64,000 nucleotides of DNA, from positions 58,468,312 to 58,532,311 of the forward strand of contig OZ024870.1 of the NCBI GenBank assembly GCA_964017185.1. The letters run 5' to 3'. This DNA is from Rugalucina vietnamica. Lineage: Eukaryota > Mollusca > Bivalvia > Lucinida > Lucinidae. The position numbers were made by a program, and so were the translations under genes. Of the stretch, positions 9,701-19,878 are shown piece by piece. The notes beneath the pieces were generated by a model. That model worked only from the letters and a program-made list of their open reading frames with translations. It had not been told where the DNA came from and did not search any database. Numbering within the stretch: the stretch's first letter is position 1; every line of letters begins with the position of its first letter.

Positions 9701-10458
9701 GGCGACGTTAAGCGTGACGTTACTTTGCGCCGTTTGTGACGTCAGCTATCCCATCAAGCAGCGTTAGACGGTGTAATGTTGTTTTAAAGCACTAACAATC
9801 GTAATAAACGTGTGTAAATACCCGCATTACAGTCAAATATTTGGTGGGATATCTACAATGCAATGGCGGAAAGCTGAACGATATCGACCGTTTCAGCGAC
9901 TTTTATTCCGTTTATTGTGTGTTAGAATCGAAATAGATCAGCTCAAGTGCATGAATTGTTGTGTAATAATTCACTGTTTGTCGGTCAGTTGTAAGAATAA
10001 AAATCACTCGCGCTACGCGCTCGTGATTTGATCTTCTTCACAACTGACCTCCAAACAGTGAATTATTACACAACAATTCACTGCTAGAGCTGATCTATTT
10101 CTTAAACATTATGTTGTCTTCAGCGACATAGAAAATGCCTTCTTTTTCTGTACCAACATTTGAACATTCTTTGCTTCGGAAGTTAATTTATATGTGTTTG
10201 TGATGATTGAGTAGAAATTTCTTTAGGATTGATATAAGAACAAATTTGGCTTTCTCACCAGGAAAATGCCACTTTGTACCTTCTGTCCTGACATGACTAA
10301 AATTTATTGACTGGGATGTTAAGCCATAACCAAATCAAAGCAGTTTGTATCTTTATTTTTCAGAATTTGATTTTCTACCAATGCAGAACATTTCTGATCA
10401 GCCTGCAAACTATGTACAGAAGAAATTCAGTGTGGGTCTTGGGACACCAAGAAAGTGA
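4696..10458 (+). CDS. CCNB1IP1: CCNB1IP1/HEI10-like coiled-coil protein, C-terminal four exons (gene-level entry)
   Basis: Four exons join in compatible phases: 4696-4735, 5239-5330, 7967-8084 and 10364-10458. The product reads FLDMVSDVKTQLEN, then a charged coiled coil with SEKNRQHQKLQ, then AMYDTLRRRCIT, a Ser/Gly-rich linker, and a C-terminus FDFLPMQNISDQ...LGTPRK. The QKLQ-x-x-YDTLR block fits the coiled coil of CCNB1IP1/HEI10, a RING-type ligase that marks meiotic crossover sites and regulates cyclin B. That identification is from remembered family features and was not aligned. The N-terminal RING exons were not found between 655 and 4695, and the first exon directly abuts a MITE with no acceptor. 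The locus may therefore be a broken gene, or the missing exons may lie elsewhere. The large introns hold family A, B, D, E and F repeats. Confidence 0.5.
5120..5301. repeat. 91-bp tandem duplication spanning a splice acceptor and exon start
   Basis: The units at 5120-5210 and 5211-5301 are almost identical. Each contains the polypyrimidine tract, a TATAG acceptor and the first 63 bases of the exon. One visible difference changes Leu to Met (GACTTGG versus GACATGG). Confidence 0.9.
5239..5330 (+). CDS. CCNB1IP1: CCNB1IP1-like coiled-coil exon
   Basis: The exon is 92 bp, with acceptor TTTCTATAG and donor CAG/GTCAGG. It codes LKRDLDSTKKKYNEVSDKL followed by SEKNRQHQKLQ, a highly charged heptad-like helix. 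The second unit of the 91-bp duplication supplies its acceptor. Confidence 0.6.
5442..6281. mobile_element. Family F element with three internal tandem units
   Basis: The ends are short inverted repeats, TATGCCCCCA on the left and TGGGGGCATA on the right. Inside, a unit of about 170-190 bp beginning near GGTACCTTGTGTGCGCAACT repeats three times (about 5710, 5900 and 6085). A TCAG microsatellite lies at about 5500-5517. It sits in an intron of the CCNB1IP1-like gene and has no transposase frame. Confidence 0.6.
6282..7234. mobile_element. Family E element with GAGTG-rich arms
   Basis: The ends CGGCTATATTCTC and GAGAATACAGCCG are inverted. The subterminal regions are made of ACTCAAACTC/GAGTTTGAGT-type repeats on opposite strands, for instance at 6300-6330 and 7090-7125. 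The interior holds a CT microsatellite and a more GC-rich block at 6895-7080. No coding domain is recognised. Confidence 0.5.
6657..6698. repeat. CT dinucleotide microsatellite
   Basis: An uninterrupted run of about 21 CT units. It is flanked by GTTT- and TTTGT-rich low-complexity sequence. Confidence 0.95.
7262..7329. repeat. 68-bp perfect palindrome without spacer
   Basis: The arms TTTTGTTGATAAAATGTGAG... and their exact complement meet at TGCATTGC/GCAATGCA with no loop. The symmetry centre is between 7295 and 7296. Confidence 0.95.
7731..7955. repeat. Family A MITE, copy 3
   Basis: It starts GAGCCACCTCATGAGAAAAA and ends TTGTTGGTCTTCTCAC, lacking the last bases of the family. The end lies about 11 bp before the next splice acceptor and forms part of its pyrimidine tract. 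Confidence 0.8.
7967..8084 (+). CDS. CCNB1IP1: CCNB1IP1-like exon
   Basis: Acceptor TTCTATTTCTAG, donor ATAG/GTCTGT. It codes AMYDTLRRRCITMSSFDGAG and then a Pro/Ser-rich stretch ending RIQNMI, leaving one base that pairs with AA of the last exon to give Glu. Confidence 0.6.
8150..8527 (+). repeat. Family B element, 5'-truncated copy (B9)
   Basis: One internal unit is left (GACCTTGACCTATTTTACAG), then the family 3' end CAGGACCATTGGTCCTCTGG at about 8505-8524. The 5' hairpin is absent. Confidence 0.75.
8588..8975 (+). mobile_element. Family D miniature LTR element, 5'-truncated
   Basis: Partial left LTR 8588-8711, internal region 8712-8816 (105 bp), complete right LTR 8817-8975 (159 bp, TGTAACGGG...CGTTACA). 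Two bases after the left LTR lies TGGTGGCAGCGGTGGGAT, a primer-binding-site-like block. Just before the right LTR lies GGAGGGGGAAG, a purine tract. There is no gag-pol. Confidence 0.75.
8980..9065. repeat. Hairpin element, family G
   Basis: The arms GAGTGAGTTGAAAACAT and ATGTTTTCAACTCAC enclose a second inverted pair (TTTTCATGAGTGC/GCACGAGTGAAAA). The flank CGAGATGAAAT recurs at the hairpin at 40342-40488. Confidence 0.7.
9066..9929. other. Interior of hairpin-flanked region; no gene
   Basis: AT-rich sequence lies between two hairpins. TGACGTCA octamers occur at 9307 and 9737, and the block at 9700-9770 is richer in CG dinucleotides. It may be one transposon with 8980-9065 and 9930-10101. 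No coding frame is supported. Confidence 0.4.
9930..10101. repeat. Long hairpin, about 62-bp arms (family G)
   Basis: The left arm starts GAAATAGATCAGCTC and runs through GTAATAATTCACTGTTTG. The right arm mirrors it and ends GAGCTGATCTATTTC. The loop itself holds the palindrome-like ATCACTCGCGCTACGCGCTC. Confidence 0.8.
10364..10458 (+). CDS. CCNB1IP1: CCNB1IP1-like terminal exon
   Basis: Acceptor TTTATTTTTCAG. It codes (E)FDFLPMQNISDQPANYVQ, then KKFSVGLGTPRK and TGA at 10456-10458. The first Glu codon is completed by the single base left from exon 7967-8084. Confidence 0.55.
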
Positions 10459-10532
10459 TGCATGATTACTTAGCAGTGTACAAATCCACACCAGTTATAC
10501 AGAGGCAACCAACATGAAAGAGTACAACAAAT

Positions 10533-10764
10533 GAGCTGCTACATCAGAAAACCGGTCTTTGGGGTTTCTGACCAGGTCTGACACAAACCGACCTGTACAG
10601 CCACAGAAGATAGCTAGAAGCTCCAAAATTTGGATTTAGGAAGAGGGATTGTACTATCTGAGTAGCGAAAACAAAGGTGCTGATCAGCTTCGCAGTTACT
10701 GCGAAGCTGATCTGCGCCTTAGTTTTCTCATAGGCAAAAATCCTGTTTTCTCATGGCATGGCTC
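10533..10764. repeat. Family A MITE, copy 4
   Basis: GAGCTGCTACATCAGAAAAC to CATGGCATGGCTCA. The centre is GCTTCGCAGTTACTGCGAAG. Confidence 0.85.
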
Positions 10765-10789
10765 AGATGCAAATGAACTCAACGTAAGG

Positions 10790-10870
10790 CTTGCAGAATG
10801 CTAATACCTGTTTGGGAACAACTTTACATGGATCAAAAGGATCCATGGCAAGTTGTTCCTGAACAGGTAC
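10790..10870. repeat. Imperfect hairpin
   Basis: The arms ACCTGTTTGGGAACAACTT and AAGTTGTTCCTGAACAGGT surround a GGATC-AAAA-GGATCC core. Confidence 0.7.
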
Positions 10871-10874
10871 AGTT

Positions 10875-11050
10875 TAACCTCATTATAATGCGCCTCATTA
10901 TAGTGCGGTTTTCAACATAACACAGACATGTCATGGCTTCCAAATTGATTATTTTGCTGTATGTCTATTGTAAATACCCGAATTATAATGCGGTTTCACT
11001 TTAACACAGTCTGTTTCCATGGACCCCAAAGATAGCGTTATAATGAGGTT
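10875..11050. repeat. Small MITE, 176 bp
   Basis: The inverted ends are AACCTCATTATAA and TTATAATGAGGTT. The subterminal motif TATAATGCG is repeated inside. Confidence 0.75.
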
Positions 11051-11064
11051 GATCAGTATAATAT

Positions 11065-11299
11065 GAGCCGCCTCATGGGAAAACCAACAATTTGCATATG
11101 CGAAAACAAAGGCACAGATCAGCTTCGCGGTAACCGCGAAGCTGATCAGCGCCTTTGTTTTCGCTACACGGATAGTACACTTCCCCTTCTTATTAAATCC
11201 GAAATTTCAAGCTTCTAGCCTGCTTCTGTGACTGTGCAGCCTGATTTGTGTCAGACCTTTTCGGAAACCACATTGTTGGTTTTCCCACGAGGTGGCTCA
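11065..11299. repeat. Family A MITE, copy 5 (near-consensus)
   Basis: GAGCCGCCTCATGGGAAAAC to CCCACGAGGTGGCTCA. The centre is the perfect palindrome CTTCGCGGTAACCGCGAAG. Confidence 0.9.
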
Positions 11300-11360
11300 C
11301 ATGTATTAACTCCCTATTGTTGCTTATTGATTTCATTTGCACAGGTTATTCTCAATCATT

Positions 11361-11634
11361 AAGAAAACTTGCCCATGCAATATACAGAGATTTTTTTACC
11401 TGTAAAAATTGAAAATTTCGTGAGAAAAAATTTGATATTTTTCTTATTTTTGCTCAAAACATAGATTGTGAGTACTCGTTAGAACCGCCTCGCGGAGGCG
11501 GTTCTAACGAGTACCCACAATCTATGTTTTGGAGCAAAAATAAGAAAAATAGATATACCCCTGCATACCCCAGTTTTGCTGTATAAAAGTGGGGTTTAAG
11601 GGGGTATACATTGCACGGACAAGTTTTCCTGATG
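11361..11634. repeat. Family C MITE, copy 4 (near-consensus)
   Basis: AAGAAAACTTGCCCATGCAA to GGACAAGTTTTCCTGATG. The central hairpin GTTAGAACCGCCTCG/CGGAGGCGGTTCTAAC is intact. Confidence 0.9.
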
Positions 11635-12020
11635 ATCATGTTGGTTGTCTCTAGATAACCAATGTGAATTCAGCCTCAAACATTTTGTCAGAGTCTTCGT
11701 GTGACTAACTAAACTCTCTGAAGTGCTCAGTATAAGAAGTTGAACAACATCATAGAATTTACATGAATTTGTTGTTCTCTGTAATGTTGTGAGTAGTTGT
11801 TCTCTGGGACAGCTCTTCCAAGATATGTGTCATAATGCTCTCAATGTCGACTGTGAGCAAAGGCTGATTATCGTATTAAGAAAAACTATTGTCTTCATAG
11901 ATTCTGACCATGGCTTGCTCAAATCGGGCTAGTCTCAGACTGACTGTGCTTGTTCTACAGGCATTCTCATAGTGAGGTGTTTAATAATCAGGTTGATCTG
12001 TAATTTTGTCATTAAATTTT

Positions 12021-12254
12021 AGCCTGTGCATGAGAAAGCCCAACAATTTCGGTTTCAACCAGGTCTGACACAAACCAAGCTGTACAGTCACAGAAGATGG
12101 TTAGAGGCTGGAAACTTTGGATTTAGAAAGTAGAGGAATTGTACTATCCATGTAGCGAAAACAAAGGCGCTGATCAGCTTCGCAGTTACTGCGAAGCTGA
12201 TCTGCGCCTTTGTTTTCGCCTATGCACAGTGTTGGTTTTCCCATGCAAAGGCTC
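12021..12254. repeat. Family A MITE, copy 6
   Basis: AGCCTGTGCATGAGAAAGCC to CATGCAAAGGCTCA. The centre is GCTTCGCAGTTACTGCGAAG. Confidence 0.85.
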
Positions 12255-12695
12255 ATTTGTTAAGTGAGTTTATCATTTAAATTATTATGTCATTTGATCA
12301 TTGGAATAGTTTATATTATACAGTATAATCTGTTACATGATTTTTCCAATTTTCCAAATGTTGCTCAATGCAAAAGATAATGTTAATTTGTTAGAACATT
12401 CTTATTTGGGCATACTTTTTTGTTTTTATATGTTTTTGATGCTCAGATATTTTGTTAAGTTTTTGTTTTGTTCTGTTGCTATTGTTGGATGCTAATAAAA
12501 AAACAAGTGGAAGTGCCTATTTGTTCCTATATTTCAGCCTCCCCGTTTATACAATATACCATATTCATTCTAATATAATTATCGAACTGTGCACATACTT
12601 TTTCAATGGTGTCTTCAAAAAATCCAATAAAATTTCATTTTCACTAGCAAATTCAGCATGTATAAACAGTAAAACAAGGCCAAAATGATGCATTT
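12255..12695. other. AT-rich intergenic stretch, no gene seen
   Basis: A 78-codon hydrophobic frame at 12452-12688 has AT-driven composition and no domain or splice context. Nothing else is recognised. Confidence 0.4.
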
Positions 12696-14083
12696 TTAGC
12701 TCACCTGAGCCGAAGGCTCACAAGGTGAGCTTATACATGGCCATGATCCATCGTCCGTCCGTCGTCGTCGTCGTCCACAATTTCAAAGATCTTCTCTGAA
12801 ACCGCTTGACCAATCAAAGTGAAATTTTATGTGAAGCATCCATGGGTAGGGGGAACTGAAGTTTGATCGCGAGATCCGGGTCACATGACCAAGATGGCCG
12901 CCACGCCCATATATGGTAAAAACACTTCAAAAATCTTCTTCTCCAGAACCGGTGGGTCGATTTCCACGAAACTTGGTATGTAGCATTGGGAACTTCAACC
13001 AATCATAGTTTGATAAAATGATGACTCTTGGATGACCTTGACCTATTTTACGGCAAGGTCAAATTTGGAAACATAGGCTTTTACATTGGAAAAAGTGAAA
13101 ACTATGGATTTTTTGAAAACTATTGCAGCCTGAGGCCTGAAAAGTGGTAGATGAAAACAACTAATGGAGTAGATGAAAGTATGTGATTAATTTAGGTCAA
13201 GGTCATCTCTTGACCTTGGCCAGTCTGTCGTCCATACACACTTTTCAAAGATCTTCTCCTCTGAAACCGCTTGGCCAGTCACAGTGAAATTTTATATGGA
13301 GCATCCATGGGTAGGGGTGACGAAAGTTTGATAGCAAAATCCAGGTCACATGACCAAGATGGCCGCCACGCCCATATATGGTAAAAACCACTCATAAAAT
13401 CTTCTCATGAACCGGAAGGCTGATTTTCTCGAAACTTGGTATGTAGCATTTGGGACTACAGCCCATCATAGTTTGATCAAATGATGACCCTAGCATGACC
13501 TTGACCTATTTTACGGCAAGGTCAATTTTGTAAACATAGGCTTTTACATGGGAAAAAGTGAAAATTATGGATATTTTGAAAACTATTGCAGCCTTAGGCC
13601 TGAAAAGTGATAGATGCAAAACAACTAATGAAAGTGTGTGATTAATTTAGGTCAAGGTCATCTCTTGACCTTGACCAGTCTGTCATCCATACACACTTTT
13701 CAAAGAACTTCTTCTCTGAAACTGCATGGCCAATCAAACTGAAATCCATGGGTACAAATAATGAAAGTGTGATCGTGAAATCCAGGTCACATGACCAAGA
13801 TGGCCGCCACGCCCATATATGGTAAAAACCACTAAAAATCTTCTTCTCCAGAACCGGCTGGCTGATTTACGCGAAACTTGGTATGTAGCATTTGGGACTC
13901 CAGCCCATTATAGTTTGTTGAAATGATGACCCTAGGATGACCTTGACCTATTTTACGGCAAGGTCAATTTTGGAAACATAGGCTTTTACATGGGAAAAGG
14001 CGAAAACAATGGATATTTTGGAAACTGTTGCAGCCTGAGACCTGAAAGTTGCTAGATGCAGACAACTAATGGAGTCAGTGAAG

Positions 14084-14697
14084 TGTCATCAAGAATTTTA
14101 AGTGTTGTTGATATGTTTTGTTATTTTTGTAGTTTTAAATTATTCTGTAATTTTGTCTTTGGGGAATTTGCATACTTTATATATTCTTCAGTACGTTCCT
14201 GATACTTTGATTGTTCTTATTATGATGACATAAAACACACACAAATTTCTGATCACTAATTTATTTACAACATAAGGTATTTACATGCCAAGCGAGTATT
14301 CCCTAATAATTGTCCATGTAGGTACATTTGAGCAGGGGGGCAAGCCCCTGCAAAGCTATGTATATTAATTCACAGTCACATCTTGCTATTTCTGCACAGC
14401 CATTCATATATTTAAAAATTCCTTGTTTTAGTTCTAATGTCAGAAATTTCCTTTTTTTCACAATTTAGTTTTGCCAGTTTAAATACCCTATCCTTGCTTT
14501 TGTTTCCTCATACATGTCTTAAATTTTAATTTATCAACTTGAGGAAATAGTACAAAAATTTCATAATTTTACTTAATTTTAAATGTTATTCCTTGAGAAT
14601 TACCCAAGGCAGTAACCTACAAATTGGTTTTGATTATAAAACTGTCAGATCAATAACTTTTGGTGGGAGCTTTTGCTTTAATAATTTCCTTGTTATA
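14084..14697 (-). repeat. LTR (3' LTR in element orientation)
   Basis: The left copy on the plus strand. It differs from its partner mainly in the first 60 bp and by single substitutions further in. Confidence 0.8.
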
Positions 14698-16063
14698 ATA
14701 TTCCCTCTACTTTTAAATTGTGATGTCCTCATCACAAAGTTTTACTTTTTCATTTCTTCTATACTATCTTTAAATTTTAATGCAATTAATTGGCTAAAGT
14801 TGACCAACAGTTTTTACAAGAGCCTGGCTAGTCTCATTGTGCATATTTTAATTCTAATTTATGACATTTATTACGCTTTCAACCTTCTTTTATTTTGTTT
14901 CTCTCAGCAATGCAACCTTGATTTATTTCAGTATTAACACCTCTTGTGAAAATACAATTTTTCTTCACTTATGAATGCCTCCCTCTTACACTATCTCACT
15001 GATTCACCATTTATCTTCATTATTTCAGTGATTTCTCAGTAGATATGTAATTCAGACACCATATAACTTTATTTGATTGACAAGCGGTCATTTAATCATT
15101 GAATTTAGCATCATAGACTAGCTAGCCAGTCCTTAACGTAACTCTGTCATTTATTTTGGTCAATTTTAGCCAAATGCATTTGAGGATTAAAGTTAGTCTG
15201 CTGATACATTTGGAATGAGGAATGCCATGGAGTTTTCATTTTTTTTATTATTTTGCCTAAATTTTAGATCATTTTATTCCTCGAGATTTTACCTAAAAGT
15301 AAAACAAAATATAGAGATAAAAATAAAGAAGCTTAGAAAAAAAATTCAATGAAAGATGTCCACAACAATCCTCAGCCCATACTAAGTACAACAAAACAGA
15401 AGTTTCAGTTATTCTCACCACCCTTATCCATGAGTATTCATTGTTTTAAATAAAATTTGTGTATTTTATATCACTATACTCTATTTTTTCATTTAGCATT
15501 TTATGAATACAATCATGTTGTAGATTATTCATCATTAAAAAGTTATTAAAATTAATTTTGTTTGAAATGCTTTTTAGAATTAATTATGTGATGGTAACAT
15601 TTTTTACTTATAAATTTATTCTGTTTGGTGCATATTGTGTTGACTGTGCAGAAATGTTATATTTAAACATACATACATGAATATGATAACATGTTAATAA
15701 TACAAACAAAGTAGAAGAACACACAAATAATATCATAAAGTATTAAAAAGTTCATATAAGCATAGGTTGTTTGATCAGTCCAAATTGTCACAGAATTTGT
15801 CACTTGTAGTACTTAATCAAATAAATTGTTCTAATTTTTGTCCAGAAAAATTATATGTAATTTTAGCATCTAATGGTCCTCTTTAGTCCAGTCTGTTTAG
15901 TCCTCAATGTGTTGCACATCATGAATCCATGAGATTTCCTAATAGTCCAAAAAGAAAGTTTTTTGTAGATCTCCAATCACCATTCTGTTTCTGTTTCTTT
16001 CCTTTGATCCTGGGATCTGGAAACAGCCAAAAGGTGTTCCCAACCGCGGATTTCCACCATATT

Positions 16064-16665
16064 GTCATCAAGGTTTTGTTGTTGTTGATATTTCTTGTAG
16101 TTTTCAGTTGTTCTGTAATTTTGTCTTTGGGGAATTTGCATACTTTATATATTCTTCAGTACGTTCCTGATACTTTGATTGTTCTTATTATGATGACATA
16201 AAACACACACAAATTTCTGATCACTAATTTATTTACAACATAAGGTATTTACATGCCAAGCGAGTATTCCCTAATAATTGTCCATGTAGGTACATTTGAG
16301 CAGGGGGGCAAGCCCCTGCAAAGCTATGTATATTAATTCACAGTCACATCTTGCTATTTCTGCACAGCCATTCATATATTTAAAAATTCCTTGTTTTAGT
16401 TCTAATGTCAGAAATTTCCTTTTTTTCACAATTTAGTTTTGCCAGTTTAAATACCCTATCCTTGCTTTTGTTTCCTCATACATGTCTTAAATTTTAATTT
16501 ATCAACTTGAGGAAATAGTACAAAAATTTCATAATTTTACTTAATTTTAAATGTTATTCCTTGAGAATTACCCAAGGCAGTAACCTACAAATTGGTTTTG
16601 ATTATAAAACTGTCAGATCAATAATTTTTGGTGGGAGCTTTTGCTTTAATAATTTCCTTGTTATA
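16064..16665 (-). repeat. LTR (5' LTR in element orientation)
   Basis: The right copy on the plus strand. The primer-binding-like block lies immediately inside it. Confidence 0.8.
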
Positions 16666-16930
16666 GAAGGTAAGTAATTAATGAAGGCCAAGGTCATTTG
16701 TTGATCTTGACCCAAGGTCATTTAAATATCAAAATTAAAATTATGGTTTTCTCAGAAATCACTGGGTTTGGAAACTATTGCAGCCTGAGACCTGAAACTT
16801 TGCAGATGTAGACAACTTGTGAAGTCAATAAAGGTGTGTGAGTATTCAAGGTCAAGGTCATTTCATGATGACGCAACACTCCAAGATCAGGCTTCAGGTG
16901 AGCGTTCTCAGGACCAATGGTCCTCTGGTA

Positions 16931-17422
16931 ATGTGTATTCATGGTGTAATATCCATTGGCAGTAACAAACATATAAAAGCTTATCTGTTTTGCCTTTTTT
17001 TCACCAAACAAAATACTGTAGGCTAATACAGTAATGTCTTGCGAGGTTTTAGAACTGATATTTTTGACCAGTCTAAGCTTGATATTTGAAAATTGCCTTA
17101 AAAGCTAACTTCGTCGGCTATAGCATACAAGGTTTTGTCACTACAGTAGTTGCATTTGATTGTTGTTAGTCGAGCAGTGCTAGAAACTAATTTTTTGCAA
17201 GGTTTTGTAGCCATTCCAACGCTATGTCAATAGAAGATCAATCTTATCCCTCATTTATTGTAGTTTTTGAACCTTTTGGTTACCACGGATCATATAGAAA
17301 TAGAACTGAAGACACAATGAGTGCTCTGGTTCAGAGTCCGACATTAAAATGAATTTTTTTATACCAGATATCATAATATTACTACCTTTTAGTACATGCT
17401 AATGAATCACAAATTTTCCTAT
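16931..17422. other. No gene or known repeat seen
   Basis: This is unassigned sequence between family B1 and the family D element. Frames on both strands are short and unstructured. Confidence 0.4.
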
Positions 17423-18110
17423 TGTGAAGGGATAGCCTCCCCTGGAAATATGCAAATTTCAAACTCGAAACTTTGTGAATCGAGTAAGTGTTAGGTATAT
17501 AGCGCAGTAAACCACCCTTGGTGGATGAGCATGCTTTTCCACCAACTGGGTTTGCTGTGGCTTGGCTCGGCTACACATTACATTTGGTGGCAGCGGTGGT
17601 ATAATGACAACTGCCAGACTAGGGTTGCCTTACCCATGAAGTCCCCAGGCCAAGATTCGGGGCGACCGGTCACGATAGCGTAATGGTTAGAGTGTCCGCT
17701 TCGGGAGCGGGAGGTCGCAGGTTCGAACCCGGGCCGCTTCATACCAAAGACGATAAAAATGGTACCAGTGGCTACCTTGCTTGGCGCTCAGCATTCATAA
17801 GGCAAGCACTGGCTTCTCTTCTCTCACTCTCTCTCAAAAAAAAAAAATAAATAAATAAAAGAAAGAAAAACAGAGAGAGAGAGCCTGCGCATAATCCTCG
17901 CAAGAGGGTGCTGCAGTATATATAGATAGATAGAGTCTTCTCGGAGGGGGAAGTAATATGACGGGATAGCCTTCCTTGGAAATATGCAAATTTCAAACTC
18001 GAAACTTTGTGAATCAAGCAAGTGTTGGGTATATAGTGCAGTAAACCACCCTTGGTGGATGCTTTTCCACCGACTGGGTTTGCTGTGGCTTAGCTCGGCT
18101 ACACTTTGCA
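17423..18110 (+). mobile_element. Family D miniature LTR element with a SINE inside
   Basis: LTR1 is 17423-17582 (160 bp). The internal region starts TTTGGTGGCAGCGGTGG and is interrupted after GGGGCGA by a tRNA-derived SINE and its tail. It resumes at GTCTTCTCGGAGGGGGAAGT, and LTR2 is 17957-18110. The flanking 4-bp duplication CTAT (17419-17422 and 18111-18114) supports retroviral-type integration of the whole unit. Confidence 0.8.
17672..17930 (+). mobile_element. tRNA-derived SINE
   Basis: The tRNA-like head has an A box-like TAGCGTAATGGTTAGAGTG, an anticodon-stem-like CCGCTTCGGGAGCGG and a perfect B box GGTTCGAACCC. The body follows (GCTTGGCGCTCAGCATTCAT) and then a CT-rich tract and A-rich tail from 17838. 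The head resembles tRNA-Pro by its loop, but the unpaired 3' part shows it is a SINE, not a working tRNA gene. Confidence 0.8.
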
Positions 18111-18626
18111 CTATATATGCTGTACATTTGCCAAAAATCTCCCTCAGCCTGAAATAGAAGAAAAATCTCCCTGATTCCTGTTTTAAACTCATCACATGTA
18201 TGTCAGTTTGGGCGCTTATTAGGTAGATTATGGTATTGATTTCAAGGGAGGCAATACACCATTTACTATTCAGCAGTAATTATCAATTATTCCCCTTGCA
18301 ATGTACTGTTTGTTAGAGTGATTTCCCTTAGAAGCTGTCAAAAAATGACGTTGATATTTTCATTGATTTTTATTTTGGACGAAGAATCTCAAGTGATCAA
18401 AGGAAGTGTTTTAAGGTCAAAAGCAACATCTATAAGCCGTAAATGAGAAGCATCAGGAAGAGAGAATTGTAACTGAAAGGGTTTGTAGAATAAAAGCAGA
18501 TTTTCAATAATTCTGAAGAAAAATGAACCCCACCCACCAATTAGACTAGTACAGTGTACTGAACAAGTTTAAGCTTTTTCGGAAAAAAGCTTGCTCGCAG
18601 CACTATTTTCACTGTATGACCAAATG
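18111..18626. other. No supported feature
   Basis: AT-rich sequence without a recognised gene or repeat end. Confidence 0.4.
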
Positions 18627-19439
18627 TAGCGTAAGGTGACCAGTGATCGGTCAGGGACCAGTGATCGATCACCTAGTGGTGATTGGCTATTTTAAATTCC
18701 CAAAGGATAATCTTGTGCTAGTCTCAAAGTGCATTATATTACCTTACAAACTTAAATATAGATTTATTTGGAAAGCGTTTCTATCTTGCATTTCCTAGCA
18801 CTTTATGAAGAGGGGGTCTTGTTTGCACTGCTAAAACACAATGATTGTTCAGTAAATTCTCCAAGATGAGACGATCTGCTTTTGTTCTGACTGGCTAATT
18901 ATTTTAACTACACTGCACACTAAACAAATCTGATCAACATTCCAAATTGTATAGGATAACGATGCGACTAATGGACAATTTCTGTGATTTTTGAGTGATT
19001 TTTTTTCAACAGTTTTCCATTATTTATATGGGAGTTTATGCATTTTTACCACCTGGTTTTGCTGCTTTATTTCTTTAATCTCACTGAAAATTTCCAAATT
19101 GTGTTTCATGGCTAGAGATTAACAATAATTATTCTTTCTAAAAATGTACATACCTTCCAAGTTAGCCACTGGTTCTAAGAGAAAAAGAAGATGATCGATC
19201 ACTGGTCCACCTGACACTGGTTCATACTGCATGATGGCGGGTGTGTTAAAATGACGTCACGGAGAACGCGACGTGAGGAGAATGTGACGTGATGATGTCA
19301 TAAACTGACATATCGTAAAACATTGGAGAAGGTTCAAGCTTCGATGTGGTAATGCAAATATGCATTCTCCAATGCAAGTCTTGTCAGAAAATTGATCAAA
19401 CATAGCTATTTTTGATCGATCACTGGTCCCTTTACGCTA
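18627..19439. mobile_element. 813-bp element with GATCGATCACTGG inverted ends
   Basis: The left end TAGCGTAAGGTGACCAGTGA is followed by GGGACCAGTGATCGATCA. The right end reads GATCGATCACTGGTCCCTTT and ends ACGCTA. An internal copy of the motif lies at about 19190-19215. A TGACGTCA octamer is at 19252. No transposase frame. Confidence 0.65.
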
Positions 19440-19878
19440 TATTCTCATCATCATATACCACAACAACCAAGAGATTTTACTTGAGTGTATGCCCTAATCT
19501 CATTTTATTTTATTTTGCTATCTTGTGAAATTTGGCAGTGAACTTGTAGGGTTGATTTGTGTGCCCTCACTCAGGCCAAAAAGGCTTATGTGGCCAAACT
19601 GATCTTTTGGTATTTATTATTGAACGGTAGTCTGATATTAGAACTTACTAAATCAACCACCACTTGCTAGGCAGTGTCTGAGAATAATAGCAGAGTTTTC
19701 AGGGGCGGATCCTGAGGATCCCTCAAACCTGTTTTATCTTACAGAGTGTTGTATGAACCCTACAGATGCGGTTATGGAGTAGAAAGTGCTTCAGGAGCCC
19801 CCGTAAACTAAAGACATTCCTCATCAACATTCCAGATCAGATATGTAAAAGTTGTCTTAAGGTCACTGTGAGTATTAA

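Larger units (their letters stand above)
14084..16665 (-). mobile_element. Non-autonomous LTR retrotransposon-like element
   Basis: Two direct repeats flank 1,366 bp of interior: 14084-14697 (614 bp) and 16064-16665 (602 bp). The host duplication is GAAG (14080-14083 and 16666-16669). Orientation is minus: three bases inside the 16064 LTR the minus strand reads TGGTGGAAATCCGCGG (16060-16045), a primer-binding-site-like block. Next to the other LTR it reads AAAAGTAGAGGGAA (about 14715-14700), a polypurine tract. The LTR ends on the minus strand are TATAAC...GATGACA, so the usual 5' TG is missing. The interior is AT-rich with no gag, protease or reverse transcriptase frame. It inserted into family B copy B1 and is therefore younger than it. 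Confidence 0.8.
12696..16930 (+). mobile_element. Family B element B1, interrupted by an LTR element
   Basis: The 5' hairpin AGCTCACCTGAGCC-GAA-GGCTCACAAGGTGAGCT lies at 12700-12731, followed by a CGTC-rich tract. Internal units of about 455 bp follow (landmark CTCTGAAACCGC-like at about 12795, 13260 and 13712). The 3' end CTCAGGACCAATGGTCCTCT lies at about 16907-16926. Each unit repeats GACCTTGACCTATTTTACGG and CATGACCAAGATGGCCGCC. The element is split at 14083/14084 by a 2.58 kb LTR insertion and resumes in register at 16670, as comparison with the minus-strand copy at 53160-53230 shows. No coding capacity is seen. Confidence 0.8.

Noticed and set aside
14593-14937. 114-codon hydrophobic frame as a membrane protein
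   Set aside because: It spans the LTR boundary of the nested LTR element and its composition follows AT-rich DNA.
17690-17745. A functional tRNA gene (tRNA-Pro-like head)
   Set aside because: The 3' part continues into a SINE body and A-rich tail, and the acceptor stem does not close.
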